A DNA stretch of 16,548 nucleotides from Candidatus Aminicenantota bacterium (GTDB taxonomy: Bacteria > Acidobacteriota > Aminicenantia > UBA2199), in the NCBI GenBank assembly GCA_030639705.1, contig DAOWKX010000103.1:1-16548 (forward strand), given 5' to 3'. Positions 8,127-16,252 of this stretch are shown here, one piece after another (within the stretch, counting starts at the first letter, position 1; every line of letters starts with the position of its first letter). The notes beneath the pieces were generated by a model, which was given only the letters and a program-made list of their open reading frames with translations, made no database searches and was not told where the DNA came from. The position numbers were made by a program, and so were the translations under genes.

Positions 8127-9471
8127 TTATTGAACCTTCTTTTTTTTGGCAGAAATGGATTTGTCCAGGAGAAATCCAATAATAAAACCTGTCAGGGATA
8201 GCAGTAGACCATAGGGAAGAGAATCGGGCCATTCTGGCAAAGGCAATGAGAGTCCATAGGCATTTAGGAAAACCAGCATGGCAAATCCTCCTCCTGCCAG
8301 AATACTCAAAAGACCGGCAAGAGGTTTTCTGATTTTATAGAATAAAGCCACCATGCCGGGAATAAAGAGGCCCTCGGCCATTATTTCTGATGCCAATCCC
8401 AGGGTTTTAATGATAGAATCGAATCTCAGGGCAACCAGAGCTGCCAGGCCCCCGGTGATGAAAGTGGATATCTGAGAATAGTGAATCATTTGTGGAGAGA
8501 TCGATCCGGGCAGTATGTCTTTAACCAAGGTTAAGGCACCGAGATTGATAGCTGTATCTGAGGTGGACATGATGGCGGCGGCGATTCCGATAAAGACCAG
8601 AATGCCTGCTGTTTGAGGCAAAGCATGGTTGATGAGATGTCCGAGGCTCGGATTCGGGAGTGATCGGATAGAGATAGCGATAAAAATAACAGAACTGTAT
8701 AAAAGAATGATAGCAATGATTGATAAAAATAAGCCCCTTCTGGAGGCTTTTTGTGATTTTGCAGAAGCAATTCGTTGCCACACAATCGGTGATATAACCC
8801 AGGCCAGGGTAAAGGAAACGGTCATTAACACATGTTTGTGCAGATCGGTGAATATGTGAAAATCATATGATGAAAAAGGAGCAGGGATTCTGAAGAAAAA
8901 TATCAGCAAACAGATAATAGCGGCAATCAATAGGAAAAATTGTATTCCATCAGTCAAAACCACTGATCGGTAACCCCCGATATAAGAATACAATATGACA
9001 ATGAATGCTCCTCCCAGTATGGCGATTTGTTGGCTGGTTCCCAGGATGGGTGCGACGAATTGGCCCCAGGCCACAAATTGCGAGGCAGCCAATAAAACCA
9101 TATAAAAAAAAAATAAGAAATGAGGCCAATAATGCGACGGTGCGGCCATAGGTTTTTTTGAACAAAACCGGAAGTGAAACAAATTTTGTTTCTCTTATTT
9201 TTTTATTCAAGCATATAAAAACGAAAATCGTTGTTATGGTGGGGATTCCCAGTATCCAGATAGATCGAAAACCGTGTTTGAGTGCATCTTCGAGGGTAGC
9301 GATAGTAGAAGCAGCTCCAAACCAGGAAGCTGTTACGGTAAAAAAAATGAGTAAACCACCCAGTTTTCTTCCGGCGTAAAAATAATCATCAAAATTGATG
9401 TTTTTCCTGGAGAGATATACTCCGATGAAAATCAGTGAAGTAAAGTAAAAGAATAATCCGACAAATATCAT
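8127..9471 (-). pseudogene. Sodium:solute symporter (SSS family), frameshifted
   Basis: Two overlapping minus-strand frames together make one SSS transporter of about 447 residues. The first frame (from 9471) gives residues 1-122, with TM1 and the family segment DDYFYAGRKLGG followed by FFTVTASWFGAASTIAT. The second frame (to 8127) continues at FFYMVLLAASQFVAWGQF and includes ILYSYIGGYRSVVLTD, DTAINLGALTLVKDIL and a final helix before the lysine-rich end. The switch lies in a run of ten A residues (T on the coding strand) at 9104-9113; nine would restore one frame. As it stands, the first frame stops near 8950 after 51 unrelated residues. The break could be a real mutation, reversible slippage or a sequencing error, because the rest of the frame shows no decay. 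The substrate is unknown. It converges on the second Wzy_C gene. Confidence 0.82.
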
Positions 9472-9520
9472 TTTTTATTGTAAACAACTCTCTTGGTTAA
9501 GTAAAGGCAGGTAAATGATT

Positions 9521-9682
9521 CCCTTAATTCACCATCAAAAAAGAGAAAACCTCATCAATGGGGCAACCGCAAGGGTTGCACCCTACAATTTTCTTATCTT
9601 TTTTGTAGGGGTAAGGCTTGCCCTTACCCTTTATTCATAATGTTCTACAGATATTTGCAAATTTTAGGTGGTGAATTAAGGA
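9521..9682. repeat. MITE-like element with terminal inverted repeats
   Basis: The ends are CCTTAATTCACCATC at 9522-9536 and GGTGGTGAATTAAGG at 9667-9681, inverted with 14 of 15 bases matching. GATT flanks both ends (9517-9520 and 9681-9684) and may be a short target duplication, although it overlaps the right arm by one base. The interior is highly structured: GCAACC/GGTTGC at 9563-9579, CCCTACAA/TTGTAGGG at 9581-9610, and GGGTAAGG/CCTTACCC at 9609-9629. No open reading frame lies inside, so any transposase must act in trans. It occupies most of the gap between the symporter and the sufC promoter. Confidence 0.55.
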
Positions 9683-9695
9683 TTTCCTCCTTTGA

Positions 9696-9723
9696 TTGAA
9701 TAAATTCAGCAAGAGTGTATAAT
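9696..9723 (+). promoter_or_regulatory. Sigma-70-type promoter of the sufCB operon
   Basis: A consensus -10 TATAAT at 9718-9723 is preceded by TTGAAT at 9696-9701 with a 16-base spacer. The predicted transcript starts near 9730, just before the AGGAGG ribosome site at 9735-9740, so the leader is very short. No FeS-regulator (IscR-type) site was recognised. Confidence 0.6.
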
Positions 9724-9734
9724 ATAGTGTTATC

Positions 9735-9748
9735 AGGAGGTGCCCATT
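9735..9748 (+). promoter_or_regulatory. Ribosome binding site and candidate AUU start of sufC
   Basis: AGGAGG at 9735-9740 is followed after 5 bases by ATT at 9746-9748. The only NTG start in this open frame before the Walker A region is GTG at 9740, whose first base is the last base of the Shine-Dalgarno sequence. The in-frame stop TAG at 9725-9727 rules out upstream starts. This spacing argues for initiation at AUU, a rare start used for example by E. coli infC. Confidence 0.5.
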
Positions 9749-10486
9749 TTAGAAATAAGAAATTTATTCATTGAAGTTGAAGGGAAGCCGATTCTAAAGG
9801 GAATCAATTTAACTGTCGCTGAAGGCGAAACCATTATTCTTTTTGGTCCCAATGGCGTTGGGAAAAGTTCTCTTTTTATGGCAATCATGGGATTCCCAAA
9901 ATACAAAATAAAGAAGGGTCAGATTATTTTTAAGGGAACTGATATAACTCACTTACCAGCATCAGATCGGGCTCGAATGGGAATCGGTATGTCTTTCCAG
10001 AGACCACCAAGCATAAAAGGAATCAAACTCAATGGGTTGAGTGAAATTATCAATTCTGATAAAGATAATGGTGATCGGATTGATTATTATTCAAAAATGT
10101 TGAAACTGGATCAGCATCTCAAGCGGGATATAAACCTGGGATTTTCTGGCGGGGAAGTTAAACGATCTGAAATTTTTCAGCTTTTATTACAGAATCCATT
10201 ACTCAGTTTGATTGATGAACCGGAATCAGGAGTCGATGTCGAAAATATCAGTATCCTGGGAAAGGCGATTAAACGCCTTCTCCATAAAGAGGACCGGTTA
10301 ACCAAAAGACGTAATTCAGGTATCATCATCACTCATACCGGACTGATCCTCAATTATTTGAATGCGGATATGGGATATATGTTAATTGATGGTTGTTTAA
10401 CCTGTTCTGGAAATGCCAGAGAAATTTTTGAACTGATTCAAAAGCAAGGCTACAGAGAATGTCAGAATTGCTTAAAAAAGAAATAA
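9740..10486 (+). CDS. sufC: SufC-type ABC ATPase of a minimal Fe-S assembly system
   Basis: This soluble ABC ATPase drives iron-sulfur cluster assembly together with SufB. Numbered from GTG 9740, it has Walker A GPNGVGKSS at 36-44, Q-loop Gln87, signature FSGGE at 135-139, Walker B LLSLIDE ending at Glu160, the SGVD D-loop at 163-166 and His199. FSGGEVKRSE and the segment after it are SufC-like rather than transporter-like, and no membrane segment is present. The start is unusual. GTG 9740 overlaps the Shine-Dalgarno AGGAGG (9735-9740), whereas ATT 9746 is spaced 5 bases from it and aligns with the usual N terminus of SufC (LEIRNL). The conservative GTG boundary is given, but ATT 9746 is favoured. 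The C terminus has a CxxC (241-244). It overlaps sufB by 28 bases. SufC of a full SUF system is the alternative, but no sufD, sufS or sufU is adjacent. Confidence 0.9.
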   Translation: MPILEIRNLFIEVEGKPILKGINLTVAEGETIILFGPNGVGKSSLFMAIMGFPKYKIKKGQIIFKGTDITHLPASDRARMGIGMSFQRPPSIKGIKLNGLSEIINSDKDNGDRIDYYSKMLKLDQHLKRDINLGFSGGEVKRSEIFQLLLQNPLLSLIDEPESGVDVENISILGKAIKRLLHKEDRLTKRRNSGIIITHTGLILNYLNADMGYMLIDGCLTCSGNAREIFELIQKQGYRECQNCLKKK

Positions 10487-11571
10487 AAAAGCGAGATCGA
10501 GCCAAGATGTTGAATGTTGGTTTTGATGTTGAGGAAAAGCAACGTAGTGCATCCTACACACTGCTCAATGATCAGGAGATCGGTCCCCGGACCAGTTCCC
10601 GGGCAATTGAATTATTATCCATCGGTCGGGCTTTGGAAAAATATCCGGAATTCATGAAAAAATTTCTCTGGAAGCTGGTGAAGGGGAATAAAGATGAATA
10701 TACCCAGAGTGTTGTAAATGCCAGGCCAGTCGGTTATTTTATCAGGGTAAAACCGGGACACAAAGCCATACTGCCACTTCAATCCTGCTTCTACATAAAA
10801 GCTGAACGGTTTAAACAAGAGGTTCATAATCTGATTGTGATGGAGGAAGGCTCTTCTTTGAATGTCATCAACGGGTGTGCCAGTGCGGATTATGTTAATG
10901 CCGGAGTTCATATTGGAGTCACTGAAATTTATATAAAAAAAAACGCTTATCTCTCATATACCATGATTCATGATTGGTCTGAAGAAGTTGAAGTACGACC
11001 GCGTACTGGAATTTTTGTGGATGATCATGCCACATTTGTTTCGAACTATATTTCCATCAAGGGATCAAAAATTACCCAATCATATCCCACCTGCCATTTA
11101 AAGGGAAAGGATTCCTCCGGGGTTTTTAATTCACTGATTTATGCGCCTGAAAATTCTGTTTATGACATTGGAGCCAGGGTTATCCTTGATGGACGCGACT
11201 CCAGAGCTGAGGTGGTATCCAGATCCATTTCCGGTGGAGGCCAGGTGATTGCCAGGGGTGAATTAATCGGAAATAAAAAAAGTATCCGGGCCCATCTTGA
11301 ATGTAGCGGTATGTTATTGAATAATAAGGGATCGATAACTGCCATTCCGATTCTTGAAGCCCATCATCCAGAAGTGGATATGTCTCATGAGGCATCTGTG
11401 GGGAAAATCGCAGAAGAGGAAATCTATTATTTGATGTCCCGGGGAATTTCTGAAGAGGAGGCTATTTCATTGATCGTAAGGGGATTCCTGGATACAAAAA
11501 TTTTAGGACTGCCCCCAGCCATTGAAAAAGAGGTGGAAAAGACAATTAATATGCTGGATCATTCATTTTAG
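10459..11571 (+). CDS. sufB: SufB-type Fe-S cluster scaffold protein (short form)
   Basis: This 370-residue protein is a SufB-family beta-helix scaffold on which clusters are built with SufC. It is well short of the roughly 495 residues of E. coli SufB, mainly at the N terminus. The C-terminal core is conserved: HLECSGML with Cys282 aligns with E. coli SufB Cys405, and MSHEASVGKI with His310-Glu311 aligns with His433-Glu434. RGISEEEAISLIVRGF is the family's SufC-binding end. The ATG at 10459 overlaps sufC by 28 bases and has AAGG about 9 bases upstream; ATG 10507 is a possible later start. With only one SufB-like protein and no SufD, the complex is probably SufB2C2. Two-gene systems of this kind have been described as SMS (SUF-like minimal system, SmsCB). 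Confidence 0.9.
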   Translation: MSELLKKEIKKRDRAKMLNVGFDVEEKQRSASYTLLNDQEIGPRTSSRAIELLSIGRALEKYPEFMKKFLWKLVKGNKDEYTQSVVNARPVGYFIRVKPGHKAILPLQSCFYIKAERFKQEVHNLIVMEEGSSLNVINGCASADYVNAGVHIGVTEIYIKKNAYLSYTMIHDWSEEVEVRPRTGIFVDDHATFVSNYISIKGSKITQSYPTCHLKGKDSSGVFNSLIYAPENSVYDIGARVILDGRDSRAEVVSRSISGGGQVIARGELIGNKKSIRAHLECSGMLLNNKGSITAIPILEAHHPEVDMSHEASVGKIAEEEIYYLMSRGISEEEAISLIVRGFLDTKILGLPPAIEKEVEKTINMLDHSF

Positions 11572-11587
11572 GCAGGTTTCATAGGGG

Positions 11588-13444
11588 TTATTTAGCTAAA
11601 TCAAGGTAATGAATCCCCTTTTTTTTCACAGATACGGGTGTTTTGCCTGACTTTCTGATAATATATACTGATTTATTTTTAATATGTTGAATGTGAATCT
11701 TGATTTTCTTATCTCGGGAAAACAAAAAACTGTCTTTTTTATTGATTTTTAAAGAATAATGTTCATTTAACGGACGGAATGTATATCCATTAAAATTTTG
11801 TGAATATCGCAGATATCCCTTCAGGATGGCTTCACCCATAACTCCGGCAGCTCCCGTGTAAAATTTTGCTCCCCATAATGAATTCCCGTGTCTGTCTTCC
11901 CATTCAAAAATATTGAAATTTCTTAGATTCTTTTTTATGATTTCCATCAGGTATTGGGTGGCATTTTTCCTGAAATTTTTTAAGTACAGGGCTTTAACTA
12001 ATCGCCCTCCGATCCAATCCCATTGGCCTCCATTTTGGTAAATCCAGGGATTTCTTAAGGCAGGATGCGGAAAGAACCCTTCCGGATATGGCGGTATAAG
12101 ACAAAATGATACATTTGGTAATTGGAATTTTTTTCTTTTTTTCTCTAACACTTTTATAAATCTATGTATCTGTTCTCTGTTCATAAGATCGGCCAGGATG
12201 GCTTCTGCGTTACCTCCGGTGGCCAGGATCTCTTTTTCGATGTTAAAATACTGATTTGTTGAAGGACATAGATGGATCAGGTAATATCCCTTGTCTTTTA
12301 AATAGAGATTTTTTTTGGTTTGAGATGAGATTGCATTTAATCGCTCTCTCCATTTTTTGGCTCTTTCTCCTTTTTTCAGATAATGAAATATCTTTATCAG
12401 TTTGTCCATGGCCTGAATGTATTTTGCTTGAGTATAAATTGAGAATACCTGTTTGGACAGGTGTGAAAGTTTTGTGGCTCTTTGATCGGAATAGCTGTTT
12501 TCGACATCACCCCAATCTGCGGTTAAACCACTGCTTATTAAATTTATTTTTTTATCTCTTCTGTATTTCCAAACCCAATCCAGTGCCATTTCCAGCCTCT
12601 GGTATACGGTTTTGTCTTTAATCCATTTTTTTAGCCATATGGGTTTATCGAGAGCGATTTCAAAGGCAGCGATGACCAGGGAGCTTTCTTGGTCAGTGGA
12701 TACAGTATTCTTGTCTGTTTTCCCGGTTAGGCTTACCCAGTCTGGTATTTCTCCATTTTGTTGTTGATGATTTAAAAAAAGTTCCAGATTTGCTTCCAGT
12801 ATTTTTAAAGGGTAATGATGCTTGGCATAATTCATGAATGTGGCAGTATCCCTGATCCATATCTGCGGATAGTTTGTGCCCGGAGAGAAACCAACTATTC
12901 TGTTGTTTTTAACAATCTCACTGTTTTTCAATATTATTCGTAGCAAATATTGCTCTTTGTTGATGTCTTGATTCCGGGTTGAATAAAAGGTTTTCAGATA
13001 TTTGTGTTTAAAGACAGGAGAGATTAATTTTTTTAAGTCCAATAAAATCTTAGCAGTTTTCCAGTTTTTTGTGGCTCCCCAGAATTTACCTTCTTTTACA
13101 ATATCAAATTCCACGATGTATTGACCGCTCTGGGAATATTCAAAATAAATCGGTAAACTGAAATGAGTGGTGCTTTTTTTTTTCAGTATCTTTGGGATTA
13201 CATATCGCCTGTTTTCAAATAAGATTAGATTTCCCTCTCGGTCATACAGATGATAGGAAAGAAAATAACCATATTCAGGTCGTATGCTCACAGGCAGGTT
13301 ATTTTTCACTTTCAGGTGGAGCAGGACTTTTTCACCTTGAAATGCAGTTATGTTTTCAGGAGAGCAGAATATTTCAACCGGTGCGGGTTGTAACGGGAGA
13401 AGGGCCAACAATATAAGCAGTACAAACATTATTTGTTTTTTCAT
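11588..13444 (-). CDS. Secreted six-hairpin glycosidase-like protein
   Basis: This 618-residue protein has a signal peptide (residues 1 to about 21, basic start then a leucine-rich core) without a clear lipobox. An N-terminal beta-sandwich of about 110 residues follows. The rest looks like an (alpha/alpha)6 six-hairpin glycosidase. Supporting segments are FSPGTNYPQIWIRDTATFM at 186-204, NGEIPDWVSLTG at 230-241, STDQESSLVIAAFE at 249-262, GLTADWGDVE at 306-315, NGGQWDWIGG at 471-480 and FEWEDRHGNSLWG at 513-525. The superfamily includes trehalases, glucoamylases and debranching enzymes; the acid residues in these motifs would be the catalytic pair, but I cannot say which. The substrate is unknown. 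The gene stands alone, converging on sufB with 16 bases between stops. A small beta-stranded C-terminal tail follows the barrel. Confidence 0.7.
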   Translation of the reverse strand: MKKQIMFVLLILLALLPLQPAPVEIFCSPENITAFQGEKVLLHLKVKNNLPVSIRPEYGYFLSYHLYDREGNLILFENRRYVIPKILKKKSTTHFSLPIYFEYSQSGQYIVEFDIVKEGKFWGATKNWKTAKILLDLKKLISPVFKHKYLKTFYSTRNQDINKEQYLLRIILKNSEIVKNNRIVGFSPGTNYPQIWIRDTATFMNYAKHHYPLKILEANLELFLNHQQQNGEIPDWVSLTGKTDKNTVSTDQESSLVIAAFEIALDKPIWLKKWIKDKTVYQRLEMALDWVWKYRRDKKINLISSGLTADWGDVENSYSDQRATKLSHLSKQVFSIYTQAKYIQAMDKLIKIFHYLKKGERAKKWRERLNAISSQTKKNLYLKDKGYYLIHLCPSTNQYFNIEKEILATGGNAEAILADLMNREQIHRFIKVLEKKRKKFQLPNVSFCLIPPYPEGFFPHPALRNPWIYQNGGQWDWIGGRLVKALYLKNFRKNATQYLMEIIKKNLRNFNIFEWEDRHGNSLWGAKFYTGAAGVMGEAILKGYLRYSQNFNGYTFRPLNEHYSLKINKKDSFLFSRDKKIKIHIQHIKNKSVYIIRKSGKTPVSVKKKGIHYLDLAK

Positions 13445-13530
13445 TTTTCTGAAGAGGCCTTAAAGGCTAACAGACTGAAAGAAGGAAGTCAATTTGGTCA
13501 TTTCAAAATCGATTTTGTTTTTCCCTGCTC

Positions 13531-13560
13531 TTGATTTTTGCTCACCGAGTGAGGTATACT
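13531..13560 (+). promoter_or_regulatory. Sigma-70-type promoter of the EF-Tu-domain-2-like gene
   Basis: TTGATT at 13531-13536 and TATACT at 13555-13560 are separated by 18 bases. The expected start near 13567 gives a leader of about 22 bases containing AGGAGG at 13576-13581, which is 7 bases from the ATG. Confidence 0.55.
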
Positions 13561-13588
13561 ATTGATAGAATTTTGAGGAGGTTTTCAA

Positions 13589-13843
13589 ATGCCCGAAGAG
13601 GTAGTGGGAAAGGTCAGTCATTTTTTTGCCCGTCCCGTAGTTGTGGGTATTGATTTAACCAGAGCGATAACGGTTGGGGATAAGATTCATATCAAAGGTC
13701 ATACAACAGATTTTGAGATGGAGATTGAATCCATGCAGATTGAAAACACAAATGTCGAAGAAGCAGAGCCGGGCGATTCGGTGGGTATAAAAGTCCCTGA
13801 AAGAGCACGTGAAGGTGACGTAGTTTATAAGGTAACCGAATAA
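13589..13843 (+). CDS. Small EF-Tu domain 2-like protein
   Basis: This 84-residue protein resembles the beta-barrel domain 2 of translation GTPases (EF-Tu, IF2) standing alone. The pattern GKVSHFFARPVVVGIDL, then TVGDKIHIKGHTTDFEMEIESMQ, then EAEPGDSVGIKV and GDVVYKV follows the usual strand order of that domain. There is no GTPase motif. Small proteins of this kind are known in archaea and bacteria and are often annotated as translation-elongation-factor-like, but their role is unproven. The AGGAGG ribosome site and clean promoter suggest real and fairly strong expression. Its stop is only 17 bases from the convergent pbpC stop. Binding to RNA or to a protein partner is conceivable from the fold, but nothing here shows it. 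Confidence 0.8.
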   Translation: MPEEVVGKVSHFFARPVVVGIDLTRAITVGDKIHIKGHTTDFEMEIESMQIENTNVEEAEPGDSVGIKVPERAREGDVVYKVTE

Positions 13844-13860
13844 AACCACTCGAATGATTT

Positions 13861-16245
13861 TTAATTCTGTTTAGACCGGATTGATATGTAGAATTTTTTT
13901 TGATCCCGGTTTCCATCTGAATCCACGACTTCCAATCGATGCCATCCCTCCCTTATTTCAAAGGCCATTTTATGCTTTTTCTGAGTACAGCCTTTATAAA
14001 TGTTGTCAAGATACCAGTAGATTGTTCTATTTTTGATCTGATGGGCGACTTTTAGGGTTAGCTTTTGTAACTTTCCGTCAAAATCGCGGGGGATCCAGAG
14101 TTTTGCATTTTGAACAGGATAAATGATTTGCAAGGCTTTATTTTTGGTGTATCCCGGGCAGTCCGGTTTATGGGGGGGGATATAAGATAAAATGATTCCC
14201 TTTTCTCTCAAAAACTGAGTGACATCCGGAGGGAAAAAAAGTCGGGTAATTTTTTTGTAATTGCCGGGTTGCCAACAGAGGGAACATACTTGAAATTTTT
14301 CATCCAGAGTAGAGAATATCGATTGATGATACGGGCAGATTTTCAAGGATTTTATTGTGGGGGGGGCGTCTGCCAGGGTGGTTCTTTGGCAGTTAGGTCC
14401 GGCTATAAAACCGGTATCCATACAAAGCTTAACCGGTTTCAGGTTGAGGTTTGATCTGCCAAACCAGTTCTGTTCCATGGATTTGGGGAGCTGGTTGAAA
14501 ATATCAAACATCAAGGGCGCTGCACAACTGGCACCAGTAAGATTCGGATTACCTTCACCGCTGAAGTTACCGATCCAGATTGCAATGGTCCACTGCGGTG
14601 TGACTCCTACGGACCAGGCATCTCGTTGTCCATAACTGGTACCGGTCTTCCAGGCAATGGGAGTTTGATTATAATACTGTTCCCAGTAAAATTCAGCTCC
14701 CGGGCGTTTCACCTCTTTTAACATTTTCAGGGTTAAATAGCATGACTCCGGGCTGATTAATCTTTCACCTCCATTCAGATTTGGGATTCTTTTTGAAACC
14801 CTGAGTTTGAGAGGGGAAAAGTTTCCTCTGGTGGCCAGGCCACAATAGAGTTTTGCCAGATCCAACAAGGTTGCTTCTGCACCTCCCAGGATTAATGTGA
14901 GTCCATATTCGTCCGGTTTACGGAAAAGAGTGGTCAGGCCTGCTTTTTCCAGAAAAAGGCAGAATTTATGTAAACCATAGGTGTTTAAAATCCTGCTGGC
15001 AGGTACATTTAAGGAGCGGATCAATGCCTCCTTTGCCGTTACCAAACCGGAATATTTCCCGTTTGCGTTGCTGGGTGAAAAAGAGCCAAAGTGTGAGGGT
15101 ATGTCTTTGATGAGGGTTTGGGGTAGAATGATACCATCATCCATTGCCACCGCATATAAGAATGGTTTCAGGATTGAACCGGTGGAACGGGGTGAAATAA
15201 CACCATCATTCTGACCTCCGAATTCCCGGTCAAAAAAATTATGAGAACCAACATATGCTTTTACCTGTCTGGTTTGGGTTTCAACCACCAGTGCTGCACC
15301 ATTGTTTATTCCCTGTGATTGAAGGTAGTTAAGGTGCTGTCTGAGTAAGTCTTCAATCATGGCCTGATGCTCTTTGTTGATGGTTGTATGAATGGTCCCC
15401 GAATTAAGGTTGGATCTGGATTTTAAAGTTTGAGCCAGGTGGGGGGCATTAACAAAAAAGTGGAAAAATTCCTGTGGCAATGGTTCTTGGATACTTATAT
15501 TGTAGGTTTCAAGATTAATAATATTTTTCTTTTGCAGGGTTTCAAGTAAGTTATTCCTTTTTTTTAACAATCTTTTTCTGTTTATGACCAGGGATATTAA
15601 TCCAGGTGAGTTGGGTAAAACCGCTAACATAGCTGCTTGACTCCAGGTCAATTGAGCTGGCTTTTTTTGAAAGTACTTTTGGACTGCGGCCCCGTAGCCG
15701 ATCAGGTTGCCCCCGTAGGGAGCATGATTGATATACAGTTGCAGAATTTCCTTTTTTGAGTACTTCAATTCGAGTTTAATGGTTTGAAGCATTTCCAATA
15801 ATTTGTTACCAATGGTTCTTTTTTTTTTCAATGCCAGCCTAATCACCTGCATGCTGATGGTACTGGCACCGCTCATTATTTTTCCGGAAAATATATTTTG
15901 GAACAGGGCCTTAAATAAAGAAACTGGATTTATCCCCGGATGCAGATAAAAATATTTATCTTCGAAAGTGAGGATGCAGGTTTTTAATTTTTTGGGAATG
16001 TTCAGATGATTATCCGGGGGAAAACACCATTGCTGATCTTTATTTAAAAAAGCACGCAGGATTTTTCCGTTCTCATCCACAACAACTGTACTGTATTGAT
16101 ATTTAAATAATGGATTGGGAAGGGGAATGATAAGATAACATATAAAAAGGAGCATCAGAATGATTAAGGCTTTTTTTAAGTATTTTTTTAACTTTTGATT
16201 CCCTTTTAGCTTAGAATTCATTTCACTTCCAGACTTCTGCCACAT
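13861..16245 (-). CDS. pbpC: Penicillin-binding protein 1C (bifunctional transglycosylase/transpeptidase)
   Basis: This 794-residue class A PBP is anchored by a helix at about 26-44 and works in the periplasm on lipid II. The GT51 domain shows EDKYFYLHPG at 95-104, GASTISMQVIR at 126-136 and KKEILQLYINHAPYGGN at 164-180. The transpeptidase has S357-I-L-K360, S411-L-N413 and K533-T-G. A C-terminal BiPBP_C-type beta domain follows, preceded by the cysteine-rich linker typical of PbpC (Cys608, 619, 637, 654, 657). Length is near the usual 770-800. The start at 16245 has no ribosome site and would lie at the predicted transcript start. The ATG at 16221 (residue 9), preceded by GGAAG, is the likelier start and gives 786 residues. 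The alpha-2-macroglobulin gene that often accompanies pbpC is not in the window. Confidence 0.94.
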   Translation of the reverse strand: MWQKSGSEMNSKLKGNQKLKKYLKKALIILMLLFICYLIIPLPNPLFKYQYSTVVVDENGKILRAFLNKDQQWCFPPDNHLNIPKKLKTCILTFEDKYFYLHPGINPVSLFKALFQNIFSGKIMSGASTISMQVIRLALKKKRTIGNKLLEMLQTIKLELKYSKKEILQLYINHAPYGGNLIGYGAAVQKYFQKKPAQLTWSQAAMLAVLPNSPGLISLVINRKRLLKKRNNLLETLQKKNIINLETYNISIQEPLPQEFFHFFVNAPHLAQTLKSRSNLNSGTIHTTINKEHQAMIEDLLRQHLNYLQSQGINNGAALVVETQTRQVKAYVGSHNFFDREFGGQNDGVISPRSTGSILKPFLYAVAMDDGIILPQTLIKDIPSHFGSFSPSNANGKYSGLVTAKEALIRSLNVPASRILNTYGLHKFCLFLEKAGLTTLFRKPDEYGLTLILGGAEATLLDLAKLYCGLATRGNFSPLKLRVSKRIPNLNGGERLISPESCYLTLKMLKEVKRPGAEFYWEQYYNQTPIAWKTGTSYGQRDAWSVGVTPQWTIAIWIGNFSGEGNPNLTGASCAAPLMFDIFNQLPKSMEQNWFGRSNLNLKPVKLCMDTGFIAGPNCQRTTLADAPPTIKSLKICPYHQSIFSTLDEKFQVCSLCWQPGNYKKITRLFFPPDVTQFLREKGIILSYIPPHKPDCPGYTKNKALQIIYPVQNAKLWIPRDFDGKLQKLTLKVAHQIKNRTIYWYLDNIYKGCTQKKHKMAFEIREGWHRLEVVDSDGNRDQKKFYISIRSKQN

Positions 16246-16252
16246 ATTTTTT

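Noticed and set aside
8950..9103. Continuation of the first symporter frame past the homopolymer as a real C terminus
   Set aside because: The 51 residues lose membrane-helix character, and the other frame carries the matching SSS sequence at this point.
11582..11628. Possible terminator of sufCB: GGGG near 11585, AATCCCC and a T run ending near 11628
   Set aside because: The arms pair only over four or five bases with mismatches, and the sequence lies inside the 3' end of the convergent gene.
12256..12621. 121-codon plus-strand frame inside the glycosidase gene
   Set aside because: It lies wholly opposite a well-supported gene, has no ribosome site and no recognisable motifs.
13455..13468. 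Near-palindrome AGGCCTTAAAGGCT between two divergent genes
   Set aside because: It is short, imperfect and unrepeated, so an operator cannot be claimed.
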